DNA of 64,000 nt. Source: Seison nebaliae. Taxonomy: Eukaryota; Rotifera; Pararotatoria; Seisonacea; Seisonidae. The stretch spans positions 42,262 to 106,261 of the forward strand of contig JALJEE010002208.1 in assembly GCA_023231475.1 (NCBI GenBank), given 5' to 3'. Below, one piece after another: positions 12,880-25,100 of the stretch. A program made the translations under genes and the position numbers. The notes under the pieces were generated by a model. The model ran no database searches. It was not told the DNA's origin and saw only the letters and a program-made list of their open reading frames with translations. How positions within the stretch are numbered: the stretch's first letter is position 1; each line of letters begins with the position of its first letter.

Positions 12880-12951
12880 AGGTCCTACCGAGATTCGAAC
12901 TCGGGTCGCTGGATTCAAAGTCCAGAGTGCTCACCGCTACACCATAGAACC
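12880..12951 (-). tRNA. tRNA-Gln (anticodon TTG)
   Basis: On the minus strand a full cloverleaf can be drawn. The acceptor arms are GGTTCTA and TAGGACC with one G-T pair, followed by discriminator T. The anticodon stem-loop CTGGACTTTGAATCCAG has anticodon TTG. The T arm is CCGAGTTCGAATCTCGG. There is no intron. T-rich sequence downstream on the minus strand (from 12870) could terminate RNA polymerase III. Confidence 0.95.
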
Positions 12952-13238
12952 ACATGGATAAGATACGAAAAAGCATTATATTTCGTCGAATTTCTCGTTA
13001 TAACCTCATGAAAATAATCGTTATGTTCAATTAGTTAATGCCCTAATATTAGTTCCATGATGAAATGATGAATATCGTCAAAATTTAGAGACAATTGACT
13101 TAAATTTTTTTTTAGATATTAAATGTAGATGTGAAGTTAGAAACATTTTACTATATATAATATATGAACTGCACCAATCATCATTCCTATGAGATGTCTA
13201 GTCTTTGATATTGTCTAAAGGTTCATTCACTTTTCCAA

Positions 13239-13496
13239 GCATTGCCAATATTGGAACCTTTGAATTATGTAACTAATCAATTTACGTGGTCCTTCGCATA
13301 TGGAAAAAATGTCTTTACTACGTTCTTGATAGTTCTCTTTCAGATAGGATTGATAATTTAAATAATAAATATGATCTATCTACTTTTTTAGGCATTACCA
13401 ATATTGGAACCTTTCAATCATATCGTTAATCAATTTAAATGGCCCATCGCGAATGGAAAAAGTGATTTTCCAACGTTCTTGATAGTTCTCTTTCAG
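13239..13496 (-). repeat. Pair of 105-bp direct repeats, coding-like on the minus strand
   Basis: Copies lie at 13239-13343 and 13392-13496. By hand count 87 of 105 positions are identical with no gap. On the minus strand both read the same open frame (KENYQER and FQYW are shared), and their spacing of 153 bases keeps that frame. A stop follows FQYW in one copy. Minus-strand ORFs at 13435-13623 and 13689-13949 flank them without recognisable homology. This is either a decayed gene with a duplicated exon or a mobile-element remnant. Confidence 0.6.
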
Positions 13497-14482
13497 AGAG
13501 CATTGTTTCATCGAATTTTACAATGAAGCACTTTGTATTGGCTTCGCAATGGTCCAAGTCCTTCCGACGAAGTCGCCATGAGTCCAGAAATGTTAACTCC
13601 ATATCATTCAAATATTCTTGCAACCATGCTTAGAGTCGTATTGGCAATACTATATTGACGACACTCACTTATTCGTAATCGTTTTCCATTAAACCATCAT
13701 GTACCGAATTTTCATTTCTTTCTTCAGCTGAACATTTTCCTCCAGAATTAAATTCAATTTTAATTCGATTGAAACAAGTTCAGTCTTCTCCATTGATTCC
13801 GTGCACGCCCTTTTTATAGTGGATGGAGTGCACGATCTTTGAACCAAATGGCCTTCTCTTTCGCCTTTTGTTAACTGATTCATTAGTGATAGTTCGAGGA
13901 TTGTTATTCTGCATAGGTGGATAGGATAGATCGGATTTACCTGTACCATGCGTGATCGCTCATTTTCCTAACTTCCTAATAGAAATTTCTGTTTTTTTAA
14001 AAGAATAAATTGCAGCATGAATTATTTATTTCCTTTAGTTGAGAGAGAACTAAAACAATATTGATATAAACCTAGAGAATTGATAAATAGAGATGATTTT
14101 TGTTCATAAGAATGTGAACGTAATTCGGCAATTTATTCGACTTTTGTGAAAATTTCGGAATAAACTTTTTTCGATTGGGAGAAAAATGTGGATGAGAAAA
14201 CTTTCTTTCCTGAAATTAAATTATTCAATTAAGATTAGGTGAAATTTGTTATAAGTGTGAAATGAAAGATAGATAAATCTCAAAATATTAGGATATGAAA
14301 TATATCAGTTGGCGTCATCGTAGACGTTATTAAATTCTCAATAATTAATTTCAATGAGATATCTTTCAGTTCTTATGACAAACAGTTTTATGATTTTCAA
14401 GTTGATTTTCGGGGAATGTATGCATTAAAATAAATATTCATCTTAATTTAGATAAATTGGGAATGTTCCGTCATTTCCATTA

Positions 14483-14949
14483 TTAGTTAACTGACGGTGG
14501 ATCTCGGTCGTCTCTGTCGTTCTCCTATTTTAATAATTATTAATAATTATAAAATGATCGAAAAAGTAAACCGAAGATATGACTGGCTTCTCTGGTACAT
14601 CAGTAGCTTGTCGTCGTAAGTTACTGGGACGTAAATAGAATAAACCGAACGCCACAAACAACCAGATAACAGCAATTAGAATTGTCGATGTTAGATTGCC
14701 GTTGTTTGGTGGTACTGGCAATTGATTTTCACCTGTAGATTTTCAATGAGATTATAGAACAATAAAAAACAAAAGCAAAAATAACCAGGTGTGAAGCATT
14801 GGGAATCAGTACAAGAATTCTGAGCATCTCTCACCTAATGAGAAAGTAGAAGAATAAAAAGAATGAAAATGAACCATATTCAGCAGTCGTTGAATAGCTC
14901 CGTTACGACCCATAATACACTCGCATATATCGTCGGTAGAATAGTCCAT
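14483..14949 (-). CDS. SMIM14: SMIM14-like small integral membrane protein, four exons
   Basis: Exons on the minus strand are 14875-14949, 14786-14834, 14582-14732 and 14483-14524, with phases that join cleanly to about 105 residues. The product follows vertebrate SMIM14 (C4orf34) along its length: a Cys-bearing N-terminus (ICECIMGRNGAIQRLLNM), then NSCTDSQCF, one membrane span at about 54-72, then LFYLRPSNLRRQ, and a short C-terminus ending DRDPPSVN. Vertebrate SMIM14 is an ER membrane protein of unclear function. Introns are 40, 53 and 57 nt and begin GTT. Too short and split to be found by ORF length alone. Confidence 0.9.
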
Positions 14950-16712
14950 GTTTGAAATGAAATCAAAGGGAAAATATGAAAAGTAATACGATCTTGTCTT
15001 TTACCAATTGGATTTTTAGATTTAATCGCTTCTAGATGTCTTATCTAGTTATGCGCGGGAAAAAAATCGAACCAAATTATAATTCTTATTTTACACTTTC
15101 ACTTATGCTTTTCTTCTATTTTTATAATTCGGAGACTTTATATAGATAGGACTTATCTCCAATTTCCCTATCGATATTGTCATTTCCTCAAAATAAACAA
15201 ATCCCATTCAATTTATCAGAGAATAGTCGAACATTCTCTCTTAGAAATTGAAGCTTCATATCCTTTCGCATTTCCCGATTTTTCTCCCCAAAAAAACCAA
15301 TCAGTAACAAATGAACAAATTTAATTATTTTATAGCGATATCTTTTATGAACCCATTATATCTTATCTCGTTATAAATAATGTATTTTATGAAATTTATA
15401 TAAATTACATAATTATGTTCATTCACTTGTCTTTCATACTATAAGCACATAAAATAACAAATAACAAATATCAATATAAAAGTTATAATTGTTATAATAA
15501 AATAATACAAATCGGTTTCAATTAACTACTTTCTTTTACTTCATCCAAAATAATTACTTGTCAGAAACTAATTATGCTTATTTTGAATAGGAGATAAATA
15601 AAACTTTTCATGATCATTATTTACTTCTAAATTGATCTCCAACATTTCACTTCGAAAATAAACGGAAAGATTTGGAAATTTATCTGAAGTAGTTCTGTGA
15701 ATATGATCCGTGAGTCCAAAGTGATAAGACTCGAGTCCTCCATACATTTTGGAAAAAAAAATCCAGACATGCTAAGAGTCCTATACATACAAGGCTCGAG
15801 CCAAGCTATTTGCCAGACTCATGCTTTGGCTCGAGTCCTTTCATGAATCGGAATCGATTCCGCTCTAAGTGACCATAGAAAAACATAAGTTTTTCGCTAA
15901 TTTTTGACTAAAAAGTATTATTTTAATAGTTTTTAGCATTTTTAGTACTTTTTAGTCAAAAATTAATGAAAAACTTAAAAAATGTTTCTTATACTTTTAT
16001 CCATAAAAAGAAGAATATCGACGTTATTGACATGAAATTTTAAACATAAGTTAAAAAATAGTAAACAATCAATTTGCGATCAATTTTATAAAAATCGATT
16101 CCAAATTAGGTACCGTTCAAAGATGAAATAATATGATAGATACGAAGGTGTTTAAGAGTTTATTGAAAGAGTATAATAGAATTAGAGTAATCGGAAGGAT
16201 TGAGTTTGAAATGATAATTTGAAGCATGGGGTTTGAATATTTAATTATGAGGTAAAAACGGTTCGAAAAGGAAATCTATATTTATAGTAACGCGGTGGTA
16301 ATTAATCAGTTTAGGAGATGGTTTGGTTCCAAACATCTTCTTTGAGGAAGATTGATTAATGTGTGTTTATTGGAAAACTGTTATGAAGTAGTGCTTAGGA
16401 AGTCATCAGGATTCCAGCTGATTTTGATGTTGATCTTATCTTCACATGTTTATCATTAATCTCTCATCAGTTATAAACATACTTAAATTTAGAGAAAATT
16501 TATTCAATTAATTAAAGTTTTCCAGGTTTCCTTGATATTCACCTATCAAGCTCAAAAAAAAATGAAAAAATCTTTGTTTTCTTTTGGCTCCTCGGTGAAG
16601 AGTCGCTTCGGAAATTCTATCTACCAAATTCTCTTCACTGGTTGTGTGTCCACATGACTAAAATCGAAAAAACCGAAATTAACATATACTGAAGATGAGC
16701 CAAAAATTGTTC
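14950..16712. other. Intergenic stretch
   Basis: I see no gene between SMIM14 and tRNA-Gly. The stretch is AT-rich. It holds a patch at about 15715-15840 with repeated CTCGAG-containing words and the inverted repeat listed separately. Confidence 0.5.
15887..15976. repeat. Inverted repeat with 31-bp arms
   Basis: Arms at 15887-15917 and 15946-15976 are near-perfect reverse complements (about 28 of 31 by eye) around a 28-base AT-rich spacer. Weaker pairing extends outward on both sides. This is consistent with a very small MITE-like element or a transcribed hairpin. No target-site duplication could be assigned with confidence. Confidence 0.65.
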
Positions 16713-16783
16713 TGCACTGACCGGGAATCGAACCCGGGCCGCCCGCGTGGCAGGCGAGCATTCTACCACTGAACCATCAGTGC
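16713..16783 (-). tRNA. tRNA-Gly (anticodon GCC)
   Basis: The minus strand folds as a 71-base tRNA. The acceptor arm GCACTGA pairs perfectly with TCAGTGC and discriminator A follows. The anticodon loop CTGCCAC contains GCC. The T arm is CCGGGTTCGATTCCCGG. It is intronless and typical of animal tRNA-Gly. Confidence 0.96.
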
Positions 16784-17014
16784 TTGAAGAAAATCATTAA
16801 AGGTTAAATTTATAGAATCAGATGGTTGTTGTAATAAAGTTATAATTCACATATCATATTCATTAGAATTCCTTATTCATTTTCTCAATTAGTTCATTGA
16901 AGTTTTATATTAACTAGAGAATAAACGATTGTTACGGAATTCAATGATGATAACGAAAGAATTAATTGAATTAATGAATGAATTAGTAGATGTTTTAAGT
17001 AATAACTTAATCAC

Positions 17015-17335
17015 CTAAACAAAATGGACATGTACTGGAATGGAATACTTTTTTATAAAAAAATTTCCGACCGATTTTGATCTAGTAGAATTAAAGATTT
17101 CTGTTGAGTTAGGAGTAGTATAATTATTTCCCACTGACGATGATCGACGATTAAACGGTGGTACCTTTAGAAAATTATCATCAGGAGTAATGTTATTCAA
17201 ATAAGACTCATAGTCATTTTCTACACTTTTCGGTTTGGTTTTTTTGCAATATCCATCCATCATGACGAATATGATGACTAATGTTAATATCAATAGTAAA
17301 AGTACCATCAGTGCCATAATAAACATCTTCAGCAA
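17015..17335 (-). CDS. Small single-pass membrane protein, unknown
   Basis: A 106-residue ORF that I do not recognise. Residues 4-27 form one strongly hydrophobic segment near the N-terminus, a signal anchor or signal peptide. A polar Ser/Asn-rich tail follows with basic SRSKSVG-like spots. It lies between tRNA-Gly and the RPC7-like gene. The lack of homology leaves open that it is one exon of a larger gene. Confidence 0.45.
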   Translation of the reverse strand: MLKMFIMALMVLLLLILTLVIIFVMMDGYCKKTKPKSVENDYESYLNNITPDDNFLKVPPFNRRSSSVGNNYTTPNSTEIFNSTRSKSVGNFFIKKYSIPVHVHFV

Positions 17336-17783
17336 TTTAATTTAATATAAATAATAATAATGGAAAGTAAAACTAATCAAATCAAAATTGAAACTGTTAA
17401 AAATTGAATAACAAATTCCGATTCATTATTTAATCATATAATAATATGACGGAATTTGATTGGAAAGATATTTAGTTTCGTCAATAAATCGGATTTTAAC
17501 AAACTTTTTTTAATCTTGACACTTAATTTTTGTTGATCGTTGTGATGAGGATTTATTCTGATTTATCACGATTCTGATTTTTTTTCTTGAAATTTTTAAA
17601 AAAAATTTAATAAATTTGAAAAATAAAAGTCGAACCGTTAACGATATTCCCAAATACTTTATATATTCCCTTTCAGAATTTATATCATTCATCAATAAAA
17701 TTAATGAGGAGACTTCTAATTTACGAAAGATATTCAATTTCCATGAAGAAATGAAGGAAAATATCATTTGAATTCCATAATAC

Positions 17784-18312
17784 TTAATAAAGAGGTTCAG
17801 GTTCCGAATCATCTTCTTCCGTGTCAGAAGCATAATAATATTTAGTATAATCATCATTTTCTTCCTCACTCTCATCTTCGTTGTCACTTAATTCTGAATT
17901 ATTTTCATCGGAAGAATCGGAGTTTATTGCCGTTTTCTTATCTTTCTTCACATTTTTCGTTTTCTTCTTCTTCGTCCTCTTTCTGTTGCTTTCTTCTGAT
18001 ACGGCATTCGAAATCAATTCTTTAGGGAAATAATCGAGAACTGAAAGGAATTTGAAGAAAATGAAAAAAAATATGAAAATCACTTTTCTTTATCGGAGTC
18101 TGTTCTTTTTGAATGTTCTGATCAATGAAAGGGAATTTATTATCTTTCGGTATTTCGTATGGTAATGGATGTGCCAATAATCGTGGATATTCTCTTGGTG
18201 CTTCTTGGACACTCGTTTGTTGTAGTCTCCTCAAATCTTCTCTCGTCAAATTCAATAAATTCACATGAGTCGACGCAACTAATGAAGATTCGGCGCCACC
18301 TCTCTTTGACAT
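17784..18312 (-). CDS. POLR3G: RNA polymerase III subunit RPC7-like
   Basis: Two exons, 18084-18312 and 17784-18040, joined in phase 1 across a 43-nt intron, give about 161 residues. The N-terminus is MSKRGG with basic and hydrophobic patches. The middle has DYFPKELIS, matching the WRRLPREL region of RPC7. A Lys-rich block follows. The C-terminus is the long acidic tail typical of RPC7 with YTKYYYASDTEEDDS before a final Tyr, like the acidic YxxxYF...DEAIY end of POLR3G/POLR3GL. RPC7 is part of the RPC3-RPC6-RPC7 subcomplex used in initiation by RNA polymerase III. The family is poorly conserved, so the call rests on architecture. Minus-strand ORF sequence below 17780 is probably 3' UTR. Confidence 0.55.
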
Positions 18313-18603
18313 TTTTCTCAAGAAAAATTCTTTTGAATTTCTTAAGAAATTTTCTTTAATAGCTTCTTATTTAAATTTTTATTTCAATATTCTTTTAACT
18401 ATTCGAACGTTCCAGAAAGATAATTCGAAGTTTCCTAAAGCGATTTTTTTGAGAATAAATTAAATTTTTTTTTAGTTTCATTAAAATTACAAATAGAGAG
18501 AAGTGATAAAGTGATAAGAAAAAAGTTTTATAAATATAAATAGTGAAAACAAAGTTCATTCGAGCGCTATCATTCATTCGTTGGAGTTGTTTCTATTATG
18601 GAA

Positions 18604-20426
18604 TTACTCTAATAATTTGGTGATAAGTAAAGAGAATCCACTTCCAATAGACAGTCCGATAGCTAAGAGAATGCACATAAACATTCCAGCTACTTCCTTC
18701 TCTTTAGCTGTGGTGCAATATCTAAAGAAATGGACAAACAATTATGATAAATAGAATAAAAAGTGAAACTGAGGTCCGTAAATGACTAGAATTGAACCTA
18801 AATGACCATTAGTGAATGCAAGTAAGAAATTACCCATTGCAGCTATATATTCCGATTCGATGAGAACAGGAATATATGATCGTTTCGATTGAATTTTACA
18901 AATGAGGAAGAATGGAATGAATAAAATTCGAATGGCAGTATAGAAGAGTAATCCGTTCGAATGCGGTTTCGGCCAAAGTACATAATGACTGGAGCATCTT
19001 CCCAAAAAATCTCCTAAATTAAATACGGCCACCGATAAAACGACAATAAATAATTTATCTTTAAAAAAAATCGAATGGAATATGGAAAATAAGAAATTGG
19101 AACTATACCACAAATTATCATGATAATGAGCTGCTTCTAAATTGGTCAATAATCCCGGAAATATTGTTAATGTTATACAGAAGACTAATAGACAACTAAA
19201 TCCAGGAACTTTAATCTAATAAGGAAAATCCAAATTTTTTTAAGAGAAACAAAAAGAAAAACTTTCCAAAATATTCTCCATAAATCCATTAACTCATCTT
19301 TCCACAATTTCTTTCTTGTTACGATTTGTATTTTATTATCTAAAAATGATTCATCTTCTTTTTCTTCTTTAATCGTCATCTCTTTCAAAGTGAGAACTAT
19401 ATAAATTAAATTAATTTAAATAAAGTTAATTAATTAAATATTTAAAATTAAATTTGATAAAAATTCATTAACTTTTATTCGTTAATAAAAATTTGATATA
19501 TTTCTAATTTATCCAAAATTATCATATAGAATTGATATGGAATAGAAGAACGAACTCGATTAGGTAAGAACAGATAGAGAATTAGACTGCTCAACATAAT
19601 ACCGAGCATGAATAAAGTTAATGTAAGATTGGTGAGTGGCAAATCGAAATCGATGGAGGTAACAACCGTAATGAAGATGGAAGAGAAAATAGCGACGAGA
19701 CCTTGTCCAGACATCATCGCTGCAGTATAACGACTATGTGGCATACTTGACGACAAAGCAAAATGACCACTTTGTGTTATAGCTGCTTGAACTATTCAAA
19801 TAAAAATGGATTAAGATAGGAAATATTTGAAAATTGAAAAAGAAGGAATGAACTACTAAATAATCCAGCTAATCCAAGAATCAGATGAAAATATAGAACT
19901 TGATAATTGTCCGTATTGATAATATTCAATGGAATTACTAATATCATACAAACAATTCCCACAATTGACCATGGTATGATTCGTTGATTAATTGTAATTC
20001 TTGAAAAAAAAATTGAAAAAAATTGAAAAAAATTTTGAAATTCAATTTAACTTTTTGGAAAAAGGAATTAAAATGAGAAGAACAATTAAATAAATTACAC
20101 TCGTAATAGTCGCCATATTACTTTGGAATTGTTTTTGGAGAGAATTTAATTCAAATTCTTCCTTGATCAAATCCGCCGTTTCATTTCGAATTGTTCGTAA
20201 TTTATATTTGAAATACTAGAAAGGATTTGAAAGAGATTGGATGAAGGAAAATGATACGAACTCCATCGGCACAAACGAAATAATTCCAAGCTGATGTTCC
20301 AGCCATACCCAAAAGTAGGACGGTGGAATAAGTGAAATAACTGAAGGAAAATATGATGAATTTATTTGAAAAAAAAAATTAAGAAAACTTATCACTGTTT
20401 CCTAAAACTGTTACAGAATCCTCCAT
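18604..20426 (-). CDS. Equilibrative nucleoside transporter (SLC29 family)
   Basis: A multi-exon gene for a nucleoside transporter with about eleven membrane spans, moving nucleosides passively across the plasma or an internal membrane. Exons I can place (minus strand) include 20389-20426, 20262-20340, 20052-20215, 19857-19999, one from 19791, and a final one from about 18719 to 18604. Family landmarks are GMAGTSAWNYF in TM1, SRYTAAMMSGQGLVAIF in TM5, NLGDFLGRCSSHYVLWP in TM8, FFLICKIQSKRSYIP, and LLAFTNGHLGSILVIYGPQ before the last span. The loop between TM6 and TM7 is Glu/Lys-rich, as in animal ENTs; its exact splice joints are uncertain. Nearly all introns start GTT. The start was chosen because MEDSVTVLGNSD joins in phase to the TM1 exon. 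Confidence 0.88.
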
Positions 20427-20639
20427 TGTCAATCGTTGTGATGGTTCTTAAAAGAATACGTCTGTCGACAGACGTCTCCTCTCTAAAGATTAGAGTTATG
20501 AAAGACGAAGTAGAATATCTTCAACTGGCAACTTGTTCCGTTGTTCTAATTGTGTTGTAGTTTTGTTGAAGTTGAATAATACGAGCTAAAATTATGAACA
20601 ATTGAAAATAGTTTTTATGATTTATTTGATGAGACAATA

Positions 20640-21301
20640 GTGATGATGGACGAAGGATAAAAATAGTTTTTATTTATTGATACAATATCATATTCATAAT
20701 TTAACAATTATTTCTTAATATTGATAAGAAGTAATTTATGTGGAATGATTTTAACATTTATTTACAAAATCTTTCATCATTATCATGTTATTATTCTCAT
20801 TTTGTTGAGTATCTTTTTTCTCGAGTATATTCGACAATTTAGTCCTTTATCAGTATCAATAAAAATTAATGTTATTTTTCTCACGATACTCATAAGTGAT
20901 TTTAAGTCTTCATCATTTCTCCTTTTTTCCATTAACATCGTTATTAGCGAGATTAATAATAGTTGTAAGTCACACCACTTGTAAATGATGATAAATAGAT
21001 CGATAAATTTTAAAAGATTGTTAAATTTTGTTAAAGAGAGTTTGAAAAGGAATAACTATTTATGATTTTAAAATTTATTGAAAATTAATTGACTGCCAGA
21101 AATTCGATTAAAATATATTTGATGGAATTAATATTAAAATGATGAGAATAATTTTGTGTATGATTAGAAAAAGATTAAACGACAAATAATGGGAAGTATG
21201 TTCGAATAATAATTAGTAATTGATAAGCAATAATTTCCATATTGTAAGAGATCTTAGAAAATAAGAGATTACTATGTTAATGTCATAACATTTAACGGAG
21301 A
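20640..21301. other. Intergenic stretch
   Basis: AT-rich sequence between the nucleoside transporter 5' end and the secreted Gln-rich gene. The plus-strand ORF at 20721-20984 is hydrophobic by composition only and has no exon context. I see no gene. Confidence 0.45.
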
Positions 21302-21883
21302 ATGTTGAGAGACATGAAATTTCTTATATTTCTCATAACAATTTGTATTTTGAACACAAGTTATTTAATTAATTTAATGAAAATATCAGTAATTCATATG
21401 TTCAAATAGAATGTGTCGAATTAGAAGATGATTCAGAACCGATGGTTGAGGTAGAACTCGATCCAATCGAAGAGACGGGACATGTCACCAATTCGACGGG
21501 TAAAGGACGATGGTTTTTTGTTCTTAAAATACTCTTAAGCTTAAATTATTATTATTAGGTTATTTGGTAATAACTCTAATCGAAAAGATAAAGCTACTTT
21601 GAAAGAGGCGGATATAATGCAAGCAGAACAGGAAGCTAATCGGTTGGAAGTGTCTAATATGGTAGATATGGAAGCAGTATGGCGAGAAGCTGAAAAGAGA
21701 TCAATCGAAGCAAATGCTGATGATCAAGCTTATGAAATTCTTACAGGTAACAAAGTTAATAATCCACAACATCAACAACAAAATTTTTATGATTCTCAAC
21801 GATTCCAACAACCACAACAACAACAACAACAAGTTGTTTATGTGACAACGAAAAAACCATCATTATTCGATAGTTTATGGTAG
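21302..21883 (+). CDS. Secreted Gln-rich protein, unknown
   Basis: Three exons reconstruct a secreted protein of roughly 160 residues. Exon 1 encodes a signal peptide (MKFLIFLITICILNT, from the second ATG at 21314). Exon 2 adds an acidic segment with VELEDDSEPMVEVELDP. Exon 3 starts near 21559 and joins through a split Trp codon to LFGNNSNRKDKATLKEAD, then an amphipathic helix with VWREAEKRSIEAN, a Gln-rich tract and the end VVYVTTKKPSLFDSLW. Introns begin GTT. No domain is recognised. Its layout (signal peptide, helical Ala/Glu/Gln region, low-complexity tail ending in Trp) resembles the gene at 31565-32225. Confidence 0.6.
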
Positions 21884-22154
21884 AGATTACCTTGTAAAAT
21901 TGCAAACATTTAATTCATATCTTCAAAATAAAAGATGAATCATTTCCATCAACATCTTCTTCCTTTACTATATTTCCATCATTCATATCATATTTGAATT
22001 AACAAAATAAGTAAGAAAAATTAATTGTAAAAAAAGTTTGTGAAGATTTTTATGATCGAAGTTGTTCCTAATTACGAAATTGTTGAAAAAAGAGAGAGAA
22101 AATTAAGATGTTAAATTCAAATTTTATTAATTTTAAATTTTAAGTTTTTCAACC

Positions 22155-25100
22155 ATGTTGTCGTTTATTAAGAGTAATAAATTGCACAGAACACAACAAA
22201 CGACGGGAAAGAAGGTTGAAGATATCGGAAGTAATGATGATGATCGTAAGAGGAAATTTAAGGAAGCGTCAAAAGACGAGAAAAAGAGAAAAGTCTTCTC
22301 TGATTCGGAGGATGAAGAAATACAAATCAAACCGATCAATTTGAGAGTTGTAAGGAATTTAGATGAGAGTACCGTCACCATGTTCGTTGTTAGTGAGAAA
22401 GTGTGTGGAGGATATATTGTGTCGATTCCAACATTCAGTATGCCATGTTTCCTTGAAACGACGAATATTTATGAGATTTATTCGATGGCTATCGGGAAAG
22501 TGGTTGAATGTGAAGATCGAATAGTTTTGACGGATAAATTGAAGAAATTGAATGAGAATATTCTAACGAAAAATTTGAAACAGAATATGAAAATCATCGG
22601 GCGAATCGCTGAAGAAGAAGATAATGGTTATATGATTGATTTTGGAATGAAGAGTTTGAAAGGATTCTTTATCAGCAAAAAGATAAAAAATGAAGAAATT
22701 TTGAACAAATCACAAATTATGTTCAATATCGATAATCCGTTATCATCAAAAAATGTCATTCAATTATCACAAAATCTTTCAAGTTCTTGTGTCAATCAAG
22801 ATTTCTCTTCTATTTATTCATTGACAGTGGGCACGTCAGTGAAGTGTGTGTTGAAGAAAAAAGATAAACAGAAACTTTATTATGAAATTATTGGACATGA
22901 TCAATTGATCGTTCTCGTTCCGAAAGAACATTTAGCTGAAAATATCGACAATTATCCCATAGGAAATGAAAAGAAGATTTTCATCATTTATATTCGATAT
23001 AATTCCACTTTAATCGTGGGATCGATGAAACGGGAGTTGGGGAAAGGCTTAACGAAATTTAATTATTTTAATAATTTTCTCGACAAACTTCCACTTTATT
23101 TCCCATCGAAAATTTCGGAAGTTCAAAATGATTTGAATTTCATTCGACAACAATACGTTTCCTTTCAAATAATTCGTTATGATCAATTTTCAGAAGTATA
23201 TCTTGGATATGTGACGAATCTGTTCCATGAAACGATAGCGAAACGGATAATTGATGATGATGATGTTGTTGTTGGAATGGATTCAAATATTAAATATTCA
23301 TTTATTCCCGTCAAAAACGATACGATCAAATCGTCATATGTTCGAAAAGCGAAAAGAGGATTGAAGAGAATAAGTTGTGTAATTTTCAAGAAATATTTCG
23401 AACAATATTCCGACGAAACGAAAGAGAAAATAAATGAATTGATGGAAAAGGAAACGAATTTTCTCGGACGAATTCTCCATTTGAATTTAGTGGATGGAAC
23501 GATTTATTTGAATGGAAATAAGAAGTTATTGAAGAAGAAAATTTTGAATTTTCATTCTATCAATTTGGGTGATAAAGTTAAAGGAAAAATTAAACATCAT
23601 TATGATAATGGTCTCTCATTAGAATTACCATCAAATATCTGTGCATTTCTCCATTATTTAAATGCATTCGATTCAGGGATAGTTGACGAACCGAAAAAAT
23701 TATTACCAATCGGCAAACTAATCGAAGTGATGGTGACGAAAATTGACGAGGAGAATCGACGATTAATCGTAACGAGAAAGAAGAAATTGTTGAAAGGAAA
23801 ATTCAATTTTATTTTCAATTATTCTGATGCCGAACGATTATTCCATCAATTGAAAGAAGGTAATTTAGAGGAGAAGAAGAAAGCTTTTACATTCGGAGTC
23901 ATTTGTCATATTGTTGAACATGAAGGAATGAAAATTCAATTAACAAATCCTGATTTGAGTGGTTGGTTACCAATGAAAGAAATTTCGACTGATGTCCAAC
24001 GAGGATATTTTTTATTGAGTGAATCATTCAAAATTGGAGAAATGATAAAATGTGGAATTAAAAGTTTATCACAAAATCGAAATAAAATAATTCTTACTTC
24101 ATATTTGGGAGATGATGCAATTTATGGTAATAATGAAAAAATTAATATAAATAATGATAAAATTGGAAAAATAATTTGTGGGAAAATTGTGAATAAAACT
24201 AAACGAACATTTATTATAGAAAGGAAATTGGATGAAATGAAAGAATATTATCGATTAGCATTCGATTATTTAACTGATTCATTTAATTTGCAAGAGAATA
24301 TTTTATCTGTTTTATCAGTTGGTGATGAATTGGACGATTTATTATTATGGAAATGGAATGTGAATGCGAATGAATTAGTTCTTATTAGGAATCCGATTCT
24401 CGTTCAATTTCATAAGAGAAATTTGAAAATTTATTCAAATTATTCAACAAATAATGTCAATATTAACGATCAATTAATCGGTGTAGTTTCAAAGAAAATG
24501 GAAAATTATATCGTCATTAAATTCCTTGATGGAATTACTGCAGCTATTCAAAAGAATTTCCTTCTTTATCCTCTCGATCATATTCATTATGGTGATACGA
24601 TACTCGTCCAATGTACCAGTGTCATAACGAAGAATGATGAGCAGAAATTTTATTTCGAACAAATATCGTTTAATGAAATCGATTTCAATTATTATTTTCA
24701 AGTTTATTTAAATGAATATCAATTCATAAAAGAGAAATCATTACAAGTGAATTTGATGAAATTAAATTTATTCTCTATTTATCCCAAAGATAAATTATGG
24801 TCATTCTTCTCTCAATGTAATGAGGACGAAAAAGAATTATTGAAGAAATATAAATTTTTTATTGTGACCGATTTTAATTTGAATTTGAATCAACCAAAAA
24901 TCATCGGAATGAAAGATGAACAAATCGAGAGTATGGAAGAAGTAATGAATGGAAATGAATTGACTAAAATATCTCTTGATAAATTGAGTTGTTCATGTCT
25001 TCAACGTTCCAATATCGAATTGGCGATTGGTATGAATTTTTCGATTAATATGATGAAATTGAATTCTGTGGGAAATTATTTTACTTCCATCGAAATCACT

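Noticed and set aside
17510-17783. Minus-strand ORF after the RPC7-like stop
   Set aside because: Lys/Ile/Asn-rich, overlaps the 3' end of the RPC7-like gene in another frame and has no conserved motif; probably 3' UTR.
20366-20560. Plus-strand ORF opposite the nucleoside transporter start
   Set aside because: Shadow of the first exons and upstream region of the minus-strand gene; no homology.
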